A stretch of 64,000 nt of DNA, from assembly GCF_963662735.1 (NCBI RefSeq), contig NZ_OY759744.1:1282153-1346152 (forward strand), given 5' to 3'. Both the position numbers and the translations under genes were made by a program. Position 1 is the stretch's first letter; every line of letters starts with the position of its first letter. Positions 53,544 to 63,181 of this stretch are shown here, in pieces. This DNA comes from an uncultured Methanoregula sp. GTDB lineage: Archaea > Halobacteriota > Methanomicrobia > Methanomicrobiales > Methanospirillaceae. Below the pieces are notes generated by a model that was not told where the DNA came from, did no database searches, and saw only the letters and a list, made by a program, of their open reading frames with translations.

Positions 53544-54575
53544 ATGGTTCAGCGGTTTTGCGGGAAATGCGGGGCCTCGCTCAACTACCCCACCCAGAAA
53601 TTCTGTACTTCCTGCGGGGCTGCTATTCCGTTGGCTCCGGAAACGATATCCGGCAGTCCCAGCCCTATTCATGGGGATATCCCTCGCTGGCTGAAGGCTG
53701 TCGCAGGCATTGTACTTGTTCTGGCTGCATGCGTGGTACTCGTCCCGCTTCTCACGTATGCGGTTCCCGCCTCGTCATCTGCGGGCTATACCGGAATGTC
53801 GGGCGGAGCCGGTCTGACCTCTCCCGCAGAGACTCCTCTTACGGGGCTTACTCTCTTATCGGTGACATCATCCTTCCTAACTTCCCAAGTACCTGAACCT
53901 GCTGCAACGACACCCATTATCACCTTCTCAACGATTGAAACTCCCTTGCCCACTATCACCCCGATTGTCTCTGCTACTGCTGTTCCCACAAATATCCCGG
54001 TAACGCACCAGACCTCGCAGATTACACTTTCCGTTACGCAGGCACCCCCGCAGCCACCGGCCAGCTCGTATGCCAGTTCAACTCCGGGTGCACCGTCTAT
54101 CGATCCGACCGCTCTTGAAGCTCGAATCCATGAGCTTATCAATGTCCAGCGGGAACAGAACGGCCTTTCTGCCCTCTCCTATGATCCGTTTCTTGCCGAT
54201 ATTGCCCGGGGGCACAGTTACGATATGGTGACCAGAAATTTCTTCGATCACGTCAATCCCGATGGGAAACATCCAAAGGACCGGGGAGATGATGCGGGAT
54301 ATCCCTGCATCCGGTACTTCAAGTCCTATTACACCCTGGGCATCGCCGAGAACCTCTTTCAGGGCAACCGTTACAGCGCCTATACAACCACGAACGGCGT
54401 CATCACATCCTACGACTGGAACTCGGCGGAACAGGTTGCGCAAATGGCAGTTTCCGGGTGGATGAACAGTTCGGGGCACCGGAAGAATATTCTTACCGAA
54501 ACGTTCGAGCTGGAAGGGATCGGTGTCGCGTTTGCCCCCGATGACAAGATCTATGTGACCGAGAACTTCTGTTAA
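53544..54575 (+). CDS. Membrane protein with zinc ribbon and CAP/SCP domain
   Basis: 343 residues. An N-terminal zinc ribbon (CGKCGASLNYPTQKFCTSCG, about 6-25) is followed by a membrane helix (about 48-72), a long Thr/Pro-rich stalk and a C-terminal CAP/SCP domain (about 190-343). CAP motifs: HSYDMVTRNFFDHVNPDG, GIAENLF and GWMNSSGHRKNIL. Inside-zinc-ribbon, outside-CAP topology is unusual but known in archaea. CAP proteins may act as proteases or adhesins; no role can be fixed. Confidence 0.85.
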   Translation: MVQRFCGKCGASLNYPTQKFCTSCGAAIPLAPETISGSPSPIHGDIPRWLKAVAGIVLVLAACVVLVPLLTYAVPASSSAGYTGMSGGAGLTSPAETPLTGLTLLSVTSSFLTSQVPEPAATTPIITFSTIETPLPTITPIVSATAVPTNIPVTHQTSQITLSVTQAPPQPPASSYASSTPGAPSIDPTALEARIHELINVQREQNGLSALSYDPFLADIARGHSYDMVTRNFFDHVNPDGKHPKDRGDDAGYPCIRYFKSYYTLGIAENLFQGNRYSAYTTTNGVITSYDWNSAEQVAQMAVSGWMNSSGHRKNILTETFELEGIGVAFAPDDKIYVTENFC

Positions 54576-54625
54576 TGCCAGGACAGATAAGGGATATTTC
54601 CAAGATAACCGGTGCAGACCGGTTC

Positions 54626-54829
54626 TTATCGCTCGCTCTGGTACTGGTACTCTCTGCCTTCAACCGGCTTCTGGTAGAATTCAGCCGTATGGTTCCTCTC
54701 CTCGACCGTTCCTATGGCATTCTCAAGGCTCTTTGTCAGTGCCAGGCATCCCCCTCCCTGTATGCCACGGACGGCTACCAGCACCCTGCCGTTTTTGTCA
54801 ATCGTTATTTCAAGTTCCTGCATTGTCAT
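54626..54829 (-). CDS. DUF2997 protein, last gene of six-gene operon
   Basis: 67 residues (MTMQELEITIDKNGRVLV), beta-strand rich, then CLALTKSLENAIG and a Glu/Gln-rich end, matching DUF2997, a family often found beside DUF1257 and Ycf46-like AAA ATPases. ATG 54829 has GGAG nine bases upstream; a longer ATG at 54844 is possible. It starts 23 bases after the Hsp70-like gene. Confidence 0.8.
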   Translation of the reverse strand: MTMQELEITIDKNGRVLVAVRGIQGGGCLALTKSLENAIGTVEERNHTAEFYQKPVEGREYQYQSER

Positions 54830-54852
54830 GATCGCGTTCTCCATCTCCTGTA

Positions 54853-56466
54853 TTATTTCAGCTGGTAGACCGGCGCGTTCAGTTTCACGAGCATGCCCGT
54901 CACCAGGTCGCGGGCCGAGAGGCAGAGGTACCGCTCCCGGTTGATCGTGAACGTACACTCAAAGCGCGGCTCCCCTTTTTTGGCCGGGGGTTCAGCTTCG
55001 AGCAGGGTTGGTGTATATTCGTTCACCATCACCGGCTCGCTCGTCAAGCCAATATCCTGCGTCGGCCCGGCGATCCGGACCCCACCTGCCCAATCCGATA
55101 CTAGTTCGATCCCGCACGCTTTTTTACCGCCCCCCGCTATCTCGCAAAGAGGGATACCGAGATGGGTCTGACCATCGTAGGCAGCGCTGATAATGATTCT
55201 GGCCACCTGCCCTTCACTCGGGAAGGGTGCCCCGCTCTGCACGATAAAGCGGTAGTGGTGCTCCTGCGTGACCGGGTCCCAGTAGCGGAGGGCATAGGAA
55301 CCGGTGATCCGGTCAGGCGCCCGGGTCGGTGCGGTACAGGCCGCTGCCCCGCGGGCAACCGCATCCAGCAGGTGGTCTGCATGAACCGGTACGCCGGGCA
55401 ACCGGTCCCGGATACATTCCTGTACTCTAGGCAGGGCACAGCCAGCTCCGGTCAGGAGCACGGCTACGATCCCCGATTCATCTGTACCTCTCGCACGCAA
55501 TGCCGAAAGCACCCGGTTGAGAACCTGCTGAATGGCAGTGATTACGCCGTGCTCTACCAGCACCCGCCCGAGCTCTGCCCTTCCGTACCGGGCGGTGTAC
55601 GTCCTGCCCTGAACCGGATCTGTAACCGCTATCCCAGCGAGTCCCTCGAGCGGGATCCGTTCCCGGGCCCGTTCTGCTTCCTGGTACAGGATGGGACGGA
55701 TCCGCTCCGCCCGGGGATCGCTCTCCTGGAGCCGGAACCTGGCCAGCAGATCCTGAACAATCCAAGTATCCACGGCATGGCACCCGGTGGAGACGGATGC
55801 CCGTCCGAGCGTTCTCATGCCTCCCATAACATCTCCCGTTTCCGGACCCTCCGGAACCACAGCCGTTGCCAGAATCTCGGTCTCCGAAAAAGCGAGAACC
55901 ACGAATGGCTTCCCTGCAGCCGGGGATATCCCGTACCCGATGGCTGCCGCCGCACACTCGTTCACCCATGAACAGGACCGGGCACCGGCGGTGCGGCCGG
56001 TGCGGTCCAGCCAATTGGCATACTCATTTGGGGCATCCGCGGGTAGGGAAAAGATCAGGTCTGCACCTTTTGGATACTGTGTCATCACCCTTGAAAGAAC
56101 GCCGGCCAGGAACTCCCCGGCAGCATCCCCATACCGGACCATACGATCGTTGCCAGCCGGCACCTGGACCGGACTATTGTCGAAGAGGTACCGGCGCATC
56201 CAGCGGATGACTGATGGGTCGGTTTCCCTCCCTTCGCACACGACCTCTTCTCCGAGACCCTTTATACAGCCCCCTTCGTACTGGATGATTGACGGAATCC
56301 GGTGCACCACGGACCCTGCGATAGTTCCTGGGGAAGACCGGGATATACCGGGGAGCCCTAGCGTAGGATGGTCCCGGCCCGTATCGTCCATGGCAATAAC
56401 CGTCATGCTTTCCCCGAAATCGATCCCGAGGCGTACGGGGAAGTCAGGATCCAGTTGTTGCCCCAT
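54853..56466 (-). CDS. Hsp70/actin-fold ATPase
   Basis: 537 residues. An Hsp70-type actin fold: phosphate-1 loop LGIDFGESMTVIAM, adenosine-side motif LLTGAGCALPRVQ near residue 340, and a Gly-rich region in between. The C-terminal 140 residues differ from the DnaK substrate-binding domain and lack the EEVD tail. A GGTGA site precedes ATG 56466. It starts five bases after the WD40 gene ends. Probably a cytosolic chaperone-like ATPase, with the operon's WD40 protein as likely partner (inference). Confidence 0.75.
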   Translation of the reverse strand: MGQQLDPDFPVRLGIDFGESMTVIAMDDTGRDHPTLGLPGISRSSPGTIAGSVVHRIPSIIQYEGGCIKGLGEEVVCEGRETDPSVIRWMRRYLFDNSPVQVPAGNDRMVRYGDAAGEFLAGVLSRVMTQYPKGADLIFSLPADAPNEYANWLDRTGRTAGARSCSWVNECAAAAIGYGISPAAGKPFVVLAFSETEILATAVVPEGPETGDVMGGMRTLGRASVSTGCHAVDTWIVQDLLARFRLQESDPRAERIRPILYQEAERARERIPLEGLAGIAVTDPVQGRTYTARYGRAELGRVLVEHGVITAIQQVLNRVLSALRARGTDESGIVAVLLTGAGCALPRVQECIRDRLPGVPVHADHLLDAVARGAAACTAPTRAPDRITGSYALRYWDPVTQEHHYRFIVQSGAPFPSEGQVARIIISAAYDGQTHLGIPLCEIAGGGKKACGIELVSDWAGGVRIAGPTQDIGLTSEPVMVNEYTPTLLEAEPPAKKGEPRFECTFTINRERYLCLSARDLVTGMLVKLNAPVYQLK

Positions 56467-56471
56467 TTCAC

Positions 56472-59279
56472 TCACCCCGCAATCTGGATATCATAGCACC
56501 CGATGTTCCCAGTTGATGGGCAGATCTGGATCTCGTGCCGGAACCGTGAGGCGAGGAGGCTGTACAGAAATGTCCACTGCCTTTCATCGGGATTTCCGCG
56601 GGCGCGCCCGGCTTCCGCCAGGATCCAGGATACATCGGCAAGCTTTGCGCCCGGGAGGAAACTGGCAACTGGCAGCGGGTGGAACCGGCAGGTCCCGTCC
56701 TGTCCACTGGTAACGAGGAGCCTCTCTTTAGGGAACACTGCGATCCCGGTTACTGCACCGGTGTGGGCTGGTTCCGTACGGATGAGCGTCCGGCCCGGAA
56801 CGGCATACCAGGCACTGATGCCGGTGTCATACCCTGCGGCAAGAAGATCTCCTGCAGGATCGAAGGCAAGGGCTGTTACTTTGCCGGGAATGCCCGGCAG
56901 TTCCCCGGCAGGTTCCCCGCCCGGAAGCCGGTAGAGACGGATGACCTCGTCTCCCCCTCCCGCGGCAAGGAGCGTATTGTCCGGGGATACGACAATTGCA
57001 CCGATCTCTGTGCGGGACCCGGTAAGTACCACGCAGGTTTTCTCCTCCTCTCCCTCTTTCCTTTGCCAGATACGGACTGTGGTATCGTTGCTGCCGGTGA
57101 CGATGAGCTGTCCGTCCCCTGTTACCGCACAGCAGGTCACTACGCTCGTGTGCCCGGCAAGAATTTTTTCCAGCCTGACTTCAGGGATGCTGAAGATCCG
57201 GCATCTCCCGTCCCAGCCGCCGCAGAACAGCGATGAACCTCCGGGCAGGAAGGTGCAGCATCGCTGCGATGTCCGGAATTTCCTTCCTGTTGAAACGAGG
57301 CTCCCGTCGTGGAGGTTCCAGACCCTCAGGGTCGTATCCGCCCCGGCACAAGCGAGGTGCTTGCCGTTAGGGCTCATGGCGGTGGCCCTGACCTCGGGTG
57401 TATAGAGATCGATCGTTCTTACCTGTCTCCCATCAGCAACGGTGTGAATACAAGCAATGCCGCCTCCGGTTACTGCAGCGAAGAGGGAACCCCCGCCCGG
57501 TCCGGCAAGGGCGGCAATCCCAACTGCATAGTTTTCAAGGGTCCGGATGATCTCTCCTTCCGGGATCCGCCAGAGCTTTGTTGTCCCGTCCCAGCTTACC
57601 GTGGCAAGCCGGCTGCCATCTGATGAGATCGCACACGCAGTGATTGCTTTTTTATGTCCTTTGTATTCCCACACAAGCCCTAGACCGGGCATAGAGAAGA
57701 GGCGGATCGTCCCGTCATTGAATCCTACTGTCAGGTAACGGCCATCCCGTGCGGCCGAGCAGCAGGTGGCGAGCCGGCTATAGAGCGGGAGAGAGGCAGC
57801 CGGCTTGGCACATTGCCAGTCCCAGGTCCTAAGGGTATGGTCGGAGCTTCCGATAACGAACCATCCCTTCTCTGCAGGGATGGTACTGCAGGCCGCTATG
57901 CCCATATGCCCGGTATAGATTCTGATCCGTGTTGCTGTACCAACATCCCAGAGCACCGGGAGTGTCCGGTCATGGACAACGAGGCATTTTATTCCGGCCG
58001 GGTCAAACGCGATCGACCGTACCGGATCCGGGGAACCCGGTGGCAGGTACCGGAGTGTTTCATCCACAAAACCGACAAGCGAGACGGTCCCATCGTTATG
58101 CCCACAGGCAGCAGCGGTTCCGTCAGGGGAAAGGACAAGGCAGGTTACCGGTGATGGGTGAAGTTTCACTGCCCGGAGGATCCTGCCATCCCCATCGAGA
58201 ATGTGCAGGGTGCCCAGGCTGTCACCTGCCAGGAATGTCCTGTCATCCGCGGCCCGGCACACGGCGGTTATCTCTCCGGGCCCGGTCTCATGTGACCAGA
58301 TCAGGGTAGATCCCGGCAGGTCATGGCATTGGATACAGCCCCCATCCCAACAGGATATGAGGTACCGGTTATCCCCGGACAGCGAGAGGAAATGCACATG
58401 CCCGGGCCGGGGAGAGGAGATCTCGCCGGCAAGACCTGAAGAGACCGTGCGCCAGATCTGGATCTGACCGTCACAGCATCCCGTTGCAAGGAGCGACCCG
58501 TCCGGGGAAAATGCCAGTCGGGAAACCTGAGCCGCCGGTCGGCCGATTGCCGGGTACGTCCCCACCGAAGGGGACGGATAGGTCCATGCAGCCGGGAGTG
58601 TTTCAGTAATTCCCTCCCAGACCCTCTGGTCATCCCCTGTTGGGGTCCATCCTGCGCCCTTCATGGCAGTGACGGCAGTCACTGCGAGGGGGATGGGTGC
58701 GAAAAGGACCTGATGCCAGAGAATCTCCCAACTGTTCACCTGTATTAAACCGGCGATCACGATCTCCCACTCAGCGTACGACAGTTCCACAGGTCCCGGC
58801 ATACCGGAACTGCAGATGGCCCGGGCAAGGATGTGACAGGTATTGTTCCTGCGGGCATTATCGCGTGCCCGGGTCCGGATACCGGGGTCTGCCTTCAGGT
58901 ACCCCCGGGCAAGATTGAGTTCCAGGTATTCTTCATCGGGAATTTCAGGTACCTCCCGGGACCTCGTACAGAAGAGAAAGAGCGCCCGTTCGGCCTGATC
59001 GGATGGCAGGTACCCGCACTCCTGTACAAGTGTGGTGATGGCTGTCGAATCCTGCACCAGAACTTCACGGCAGAGGAGATCGATCTGGTGCATGGTGGGG
59101 AGGGAACGGAGGCAGTTTTCAGCACATAAGCGAGCTCTGGGATTATCTGTGGAAGCAATGATGGCTGCCAGCGTACTGATGGCTGCCATATTCCCGGCTG
59201 TTACGGAGCGGGCGAGTGCCTGCACCTGTCTGTGGTACAGCCAGGTGCCTATGAGTGGGAGAGAATGGCCGGGTTGCAC
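56472..59279 (-). CDS. Large WD40-repeat protein
   Basis: 935 residues. The N-terminal third (about 1-260) is helical, HEAT/TPR-like, with no hydrophobic segment. About 15 WD40 repeats follow (from about 270 to 880), each ending near a W-D/W-R step and spaced about 40 residues, enough for two seven-blade propellers. A non-repeat C-terminus of about 55 residues ends the protein. The GTG at 59279 is chosen because it lies four bases after the AAA stop; a longer frame would read antisense to nothing but overlap the AAA gene. Likely a scaffold or substrate adaptor. Confidence 0.72.
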   Translation of the reverse strand: MQPGHSLPLIGTWLYHRQVQALARSVTAGNMAAISTLAAIIASTDNPRARLCAENCLRSLPTMHQIDLLCREVLVQDSTAITTLVQECGYLPSDQAERALFLFCTRSREVPEIPDEEYLELNLARGYLKADPGIRTRARDNARRNNTCHILARAICSSGMPGPVELSYAEWEIVIAGLIQVNSWEILWHQVLFAPIPLAVTAVTAMKGAGWTPTGDDQRVWEGITETLPAAWTYPSPSVGTYPAIGRPAAQVSRLAFSPDGSLLATGCCDGQIQIWRTVSSGLAGEISSPRPGHVHFLSLSGDNRYLISCWDGGCIQCHDLPGSTLIWSHETGPGEITAVCRAADDRTFLAGDSLGTLHILDGDGRILRAVKLHPSPVTCLVLSPDGTAAACGHNDGTVSLVGFVDETLRYLPPGSPDPVRSIAFDPAGIKCLVVHDRTLPVLWDVGTATRIRIYTGHMGIAACSTIPAEKGWFVIGSSDHTLRTWDWQCAKPAASLPLYSRLATCCSAARDGRYLTVGFNDGTIRLFSMPGLGLVWEYKGHKKAITACAISSDGSRLATVSWDGTTKLWRIPEGEIIRTLENYAVGIAALAGPGGGSLFAAVTGGGIACIHTVADGRQVRTIDLYTPEVRATAMSPNGKHLACAGADTTLRVWNLHDGSLVSTGRKFRTSQRCCTFLPGGSSLFCGGWDGRCRIFSIPEVRLEKILAGHTSVVTCCAVTGDGQLIVTGSNDTTVRIWQRKEGEEEKTCVVLTGSRTEIGAIVVSPDNTLLAAGGGDEVIRLYRLPGGEPAGELPGIPGKVTALAFDPAGDLLAAGYDTGISAWYAVPGRTLIRTEPAHTGAVTGIAVFPKERLLVTSGQDGTCRFHPLPVASFLPGAKLADVSWILAEAGRARGNPDERQWTFLYSLLASRFRHEIQICPSTGNIGCYDIQIAG

Positions 59280-59283
59280 AGGA

Positions 59284-60846
59284 TCACATCGCGGAAGTGT
59301 CGATGGTCTCGAGAGCAATGGACCGCCTTGCTTCCGGAACCCGATGGGGAGCTGCCTTTGAGGCGGAGACAGCCCGCCCCTCTGCAAGGTAGGCTCGTAG
59401 GGCAGTCACGGTCTCGCGCTGGGAGACCGAGAGAGGTACCTGTTTCCTGATGCAGGCTTGGATATCCCCTGTGGTCAATGGCCGCATATTCTCGCTGAAC
59501 GCCTGGTACATGGCATCGATGATAGTCTGCTCGATTTCGGCCCCGACATACCCCTCGCTCTCGCGGGCGAGCCGGTCAAGGTCGAACCCGGCGGGGATGC
59601 ATTTGCGTTTCTTTAAGTGGACCGCGAAGATCTCGCGCCGTTCGTCAAGGCTTGGGAGATCGAGGAAGAAAATCTCATCGAACCTCCCTTTCCGAAGAAG
59701 TTCAGGTGGGAGCGCTGCGATGTTGTTGGCTGTTGCCACAACAAAGCAGGGCGAGGTCTTGTCCTGCATCCAGGTCAGGAGATGGGCAAAGACCCTCTGG
59801 CTCGTGCCGGCATCTCCGCTTCCGAATGCAAACGCCTTCTCGATCTCGTCCACCCAGAGAATGCAGGGAGCGATCGTTTCGGCCAGGGAGAGCGCCCGGC
59901 GGGTCCGCTCCTCAGATTCCCCGACCAGGCTCCCAAAGAGAGCACCCACATCGAGCCGGAGGAGTGGGAGGTGCCAGAGGTCGGCGATCATCTTCGCTGT
60001 CAGGCTCTTGCCCGTCCCCGGTATACCTATGAGGGCGATGCCCTTGGGGGCGGGAAGGCCGTACTCGCGGGCTTCGCTTGTGAAGGCCCGCTCGCGCAGG
60101 TGGAGCCAGTCCTTGAGGGCACAGAGACCCCCGACATTTTCAGGTGTTTCTGTAAGACTGTAGAACTCAAGTGCATCCGAATGGCTCAGCATCTCTTTCT
60201 TGTCCGCAATGATGGTGTCTATATCCTCGTCGTCGATGGTTCCCCGCGTGACAAGGACTTTTGAGAATGAGCGGCGGGCCTGATTCAAGGTCATGCCGAG
60301 TGCGGCCTGAATAATTTTCTCCCTCCCCGTTTTTGAGAGTGAGCTGGTAATCCCGCTCGTTTCAAGCAGCCGATCGAGATCGGCGGAGAGTTCGGCAGAG
60401 GAGGGTGGTGGGAAGTGGACCAGGACCGCTTCGTCTCTGATCTCCTCCGGGACCCTCTGCACTGGCGTGACGATCACGATTGAGCGGCGATTGTACCGGA
60501 ACTTTTGGGAGAAAGAGCGGATCCGACGTTTCACCTGGGGGTTGTTCCAGTACTCGTGGAAATCTTTCAGAATGATGACGGCATTTTCGTCCGTCTTGGA
60601 TATCTCATCGAGAGCAGCGAGAGGGTCGCGGGATGCGGCATGGAAGTTTTGGTTGCCGGCAATGACCTGGTACCCGTCCACGCTGTCCCAGGTAATGCAC
60701 TGGCGAGCTGGCTCCCAGCCTTCGCAGACCTCCTGTATCCGGGATACTACTCGCTCTTCCTCGGGTGTCATTACCACAATCAGTGTAACGCGGGCCCGGA
60801 GCGAAATGTTGAGCCTGCGGGAGAAGTCCGGCTCGTCATGCTGCAC
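59284..60846 (-). CDS. Ycf46-like AAA ATPase
   Basis: 520 residues. The N-terminal 230 residues form the Ycf46-type domain (inactive AAA-like, with VIILKDFHEYW). The AAA core has Walker A GIPGTGKS (about 275), Walker B CILWVDEIEKAF (about 325), sensor ATANNIAALPPELLRKGRFDE with the Arg finger, and a C-terminal helical lid. GTG at 60846 overlaps the DUF1257 stop by one base and follows GGAGG, hence that start. Ycf46 of cyanobacteria is linked to inorganic-carbon regulation, but archaeal roles are unknown. Confidence 0.85.
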   Translation of the reverse strand: MQHDEPDFSRRLNISLRARVTLIVVMTPEEERVVSRIQEVCEGWEPARQCITWDSVDGYQVIAGNQNFHAASRDPLAALDEISKTDENAVIILKDFHEYWNNPQVKRRIRSFSQKFRYNRRSIVIVTPVQRVPEEIRDEAVLVHFPPPSSAELSADLDRLLETSGITSSLSKTGREKIIQAALGMTLNQARRSFSKVLVTRGTIDDEDIDTIIADKKEMLSHSDALEFYSLTETPENVGGLCALKDWLHLRERAFTSEAREYGLPAPKGIALIGIPGTGKSLTAKMIADLWHLPLLRLDVGALFGSLVGESEERTRRALSLAETIAPCILWVDEIEKAFAFGSGDAGTSQRVFAHLLTWMQDKTSPCFVVATANNIAALPPELLRKGRFDEIFFLDLPSLDERREIFAVHLKKRKCIPAGFDLDRLARESEGYVGAEIEQTIIDAMYQAFSENMRPLTTGDIQACIRKQVPLSVSQRETVTALRAYLAEGRAVSASKAAPHRVPEARRSIALETIDTSAM

Positions 60847-61241
60847 TATTCCCACCTCCGCACAACGATCCGGATGGAGCCGTCCTCTTCCTTTGTCTCC
60901 GAGACAATCTCGAAGCCATCACCTGTGGTTTGCTCGATAACCATTTTGCGGGCGTACTCTTTCTGGATGGAGCCGGCCTGCTCTGCTAGTTCCCTCACAA
61001 CATTCTGTTCATCCGCACCGGAGACGCCCCACCAGTCGGCCACCATATCATAGGTCCCATCCGGGCCTTTTACGAACCCGATCCCGTACCCCTTGTTCTT
61101 TGCCGCGATATCCACGGTATGTTCGCCATGGTGACCCTTGATGACCGTGTCGGTTTCGACCTGGTACCCGAGGTTTGTCAGGCAGGCAATGAGCGCTTCG
61201 CGGTTATGGAATGTGGTTTTCACCCGGCTGTAATGCGACAT
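60846..61241 (-). CDS. DUF1257 (Ycf35-like) protein
   Basis: 131 residues starting MSHYSRVKTTFHNREALI, with the DUF1257 layout: N-terminal alpha/beta half, GFVKGPDGTYDMVADWWGV and a C-terminal RIVVRRWE strand. Family role unknown. ATG 61241 lies one base after the radical SAM gene stop. Its stop overlaps the AAA start. Confidence 0.85.
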   Translation of the reverse strand: MSHYSRVKTTFHNREALIACLTNLGYQVETDTVIKGHHGEHTVDIAAKNKGYGIGFVKGPDGTYDMVADWWGVSGADEQNVVRELAEQAGSIQKEYARKMVIEQTTGDGFEIVSETKEEDGSIRIVVRRWE

Positions 61242-61242
61242 C

Positions 61243-61875
61243 TTATATCCCCCTGCATCGGGCTGCCAGCAGCCGGAGTCTCGCCATATCGGGAAAACCG
61301 GTGGCGGTGATTTCACCGTCAGTTGAAATCGTGAATTCTTCCCTGTTCTCCCATGGCTGCAGTTCTCCTGAGATCCTCCCGCTGAGCGGGACGAGCTGCT
61401 GGTTGGACGAACCCCTCAGGGAACCTGTACACTGGAGAGAGGGAATATACGGGCCGGCAATGAGGAGATCGGTGACTGAAAGGAGGTCCTGCCATCCCTT
61501 GCTTGTTCCGGTGGCGAGTTGCTCGTATGGGTACCCGGAATAAGTGACAATGTCAAGCCCAGCCTTGCGGACCCGGGCTCCTAATGCTGCGAGTGGAACT
61601 GCCTGGGCGAACGGTTCGCCGCCCGAGAATGTGACTCCGTCTAAGTTGGGCAGGGAGAGAATCGTTTCTGTAAGTTCGTTTACGGTAACCTGTCGTGCAG
61701 GAGAAAATGACAAGAACTGCGGATTGAAGCACCCTTCGCACCGGTGGGGGCATCCCTGCACCCATACAACTGCCCGTATGCCGGGACCGTTTACCTCTGA
61801 TCGTGCGAGAAAGCACGCGAGGTTGAGCACGCTCCTGAGTCGGCATCCGGGGTCGTTGTATTCGTGCACCATCAT
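61243..61875 (-). CDS. Radical SAM protein, NrdG-like, first gene of six-gene operon
   Basis: 210 residues, compact radical SAM enzyme without extra Fe-S domain. Cluster motif C-x3-C-x2-C (CPHRCEGC, about 42-49), SAM-binding GG-like motif FSGGEPF, and FN after the cluster, like anaerobic-ribonucleotide-reductase activases. No glycyl-radical enzyme lies nearby, so the target may be another operon protein. A TACTATA promoter box lies about 56-62 bases upstream of the ATG. Start 61875 or 61872. Confidence 0.88.
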   Translation of the reverse strand: MMVHEYNDPGCRLRSVLNLACFLARSEVNGPGIRAVVWVQGCPHRCEGCFNPQFLSFSPARQVTVNELTETILSLPNLDGVTFSGGEPFAQAVPLAALGARVRKAGLDIVTYSGYPYEQLATGTSKGWQDLLSVTDLLIAGPYIPSLQCTGSLRGSSNQQLVPLSGRISGELQPWENREEFTISTDGEITATGFPDMARLRLLAARCRGI

Positions 61876-62033
61876 TTTCCGCCGCGATATACTGGCCTGA
61901 AAAGAATTCCGGTGTGGGGCCGATGTATCCTATAGTATTACCCAAATCTTCCCGGAATGAGATTCATCCTGGGGGACGTGCAATTAAGCATACTTATGAG
62001 ATACGATCTGACTATACATATTCGATTTTAACC

Positions 62034-62041
62034 TTTTTATA
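62034..62041 (+). promoter_or_regulatory. TATA box for endA
   Basis: TTTTATAG in an A/T-rich stretch, 123-130 bases upstream of the endA GTG; the preceding C-rich bases could be a BRE. Confidence 0.45.
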
Positions 62042-62163
62042 GCCATTGTTTCGTAATTTTGTAATTCATAAGGATTTCGCATAACTTAATCAGACCAAAT
62101 TTTCCCTGATGGATCCCGGGCTTCAGGCGCCCTTATAATCATCCGAAGATAATATATCCGGTA

Positions 62164-63174
62164 GTGAAGGCAATTTTTGATGGGAAAACCATCCACACGG
62201 GGAAGGATGGAAAGGTGCTGTACGAGCAGAGCGGCTATGGCAGACCGGAAGCCGACGGTCTCCGGCTCTCCCCGCAGGAAGCAGTCTACCTCCTCCACCG
62301 CCAGAAGATCGAAGTTCCCGGCTATTCGTTCGATACTCTCTTTGCCGAGCTATCGAATGAGCCCAACTTCATGCGCAGTTTTCTGGTGTACCGCGACCTC
62401 CGGGAGCGCGGGTACGTGGTCCAGACCGGCCCGCACGATTTCCGGGTCTTCCGTCGGGGCGAAAGGCCGGGGAAGGGCGAGTCCGTGTACCTTGTCCGTG
62501 TCCTGTCAGAGCGGGATCCGATTCGATTCGAGAAACTTATCGAGGAAGTTATGGCTTCCCGGAATATGCGCAAACAGTATGTCCTTGCCGTGGTAGATGA
62601 TGAAGAGGAGCTCACGTTCTATGAGATCAAGCTCCAGAAACTTGCCGATGCCACAAGCCCGCTTCCAACACTCGGGCAACACGAGGCCATGCTGATCGGG
62701 AAGTCCGCGATTGTGAGGACACCCCCTCAGTCCGATCTTGAACTTGCAGGGTATGGAAAACGCCTCGATCCGGAACGCCTGATACTCGGCCCTGTGGAAC
62801 TCCTCTCCCTCATGGAGAACGGGACGATCCTGCTCACGCGGGGTTCAGAGATGATCAGCATTGAGGAGTTTCTCTCCCTTGCCAGCGAGACTGACAATGA
62901 ACTCACCGGGAAGATTGCGGTGTACAACGAGCTCCGTCAGCACCAGTTCACTCCCCGGACCGGCTACAAGTTCGGCCACCACTTCCGGGTCTACTGCGGG
63001 AAGAATGTCCACTCTGACCTGCTCGTCCATGCTGTCGAGAAGGAGTCCGTTCTCCCGATGAGCGTCATCTCCCGCTCCGTGCGGATGGCGCACAGCGTCA
63101 AAAAGAAGATGTTCTTTGGCGCCGTACATTCTTCCGGAATCCAGTTCGTCGAATTTGCACGGATCAAACTGTGA
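62164..63174 (+). CDS. endA: tRNA-splicing endonuclease EndA (fused form)
   Basis: 336 residues, about twice the single-domain length, so the fused homodimeric (alpha2) type. The C-terminal half holds the catalytic region: GYKFGHHFRVY (Tyr), HSDLLVHAV (His) and RMAHSVKKKM (Lys). The N-terminal half lacks these, as expected for the structural repeat. Removes introns from tRNA and rRNA precursors. Starts at GTG 62164. Confidence 0.93.
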   Translation: MKAIFDGKTIHTGKDGKVLYEQSGYGRPEADGLRLSPQEAVYLLHRQKIEVPGYSFDTLFAELSNEPNFMRSFLVYRDLRERGYVVQTGPHDFRVFRRGERPGKGESVYLVRVLSERDPIRFEKLIEEVMASRNMRKQYVLAVVDDEEELTFYEIKLQKLADATSPLPTLGQHEAMLIGKSAIVRTPPQSDLELAGYGKRLDPERLILGPVELLSLMENGTILLTRGSEMISIEEFLSLASETDNELTGKIAVYNELRQHQFTPRTGYKFGHHFRVYCGKNVHSDLLVHAVEKESVLPMSVISRSVRMAHSVKKKMFFGAVHSSGIQFVEFARIKL

Positions 63175-63181
63175 TACAATC

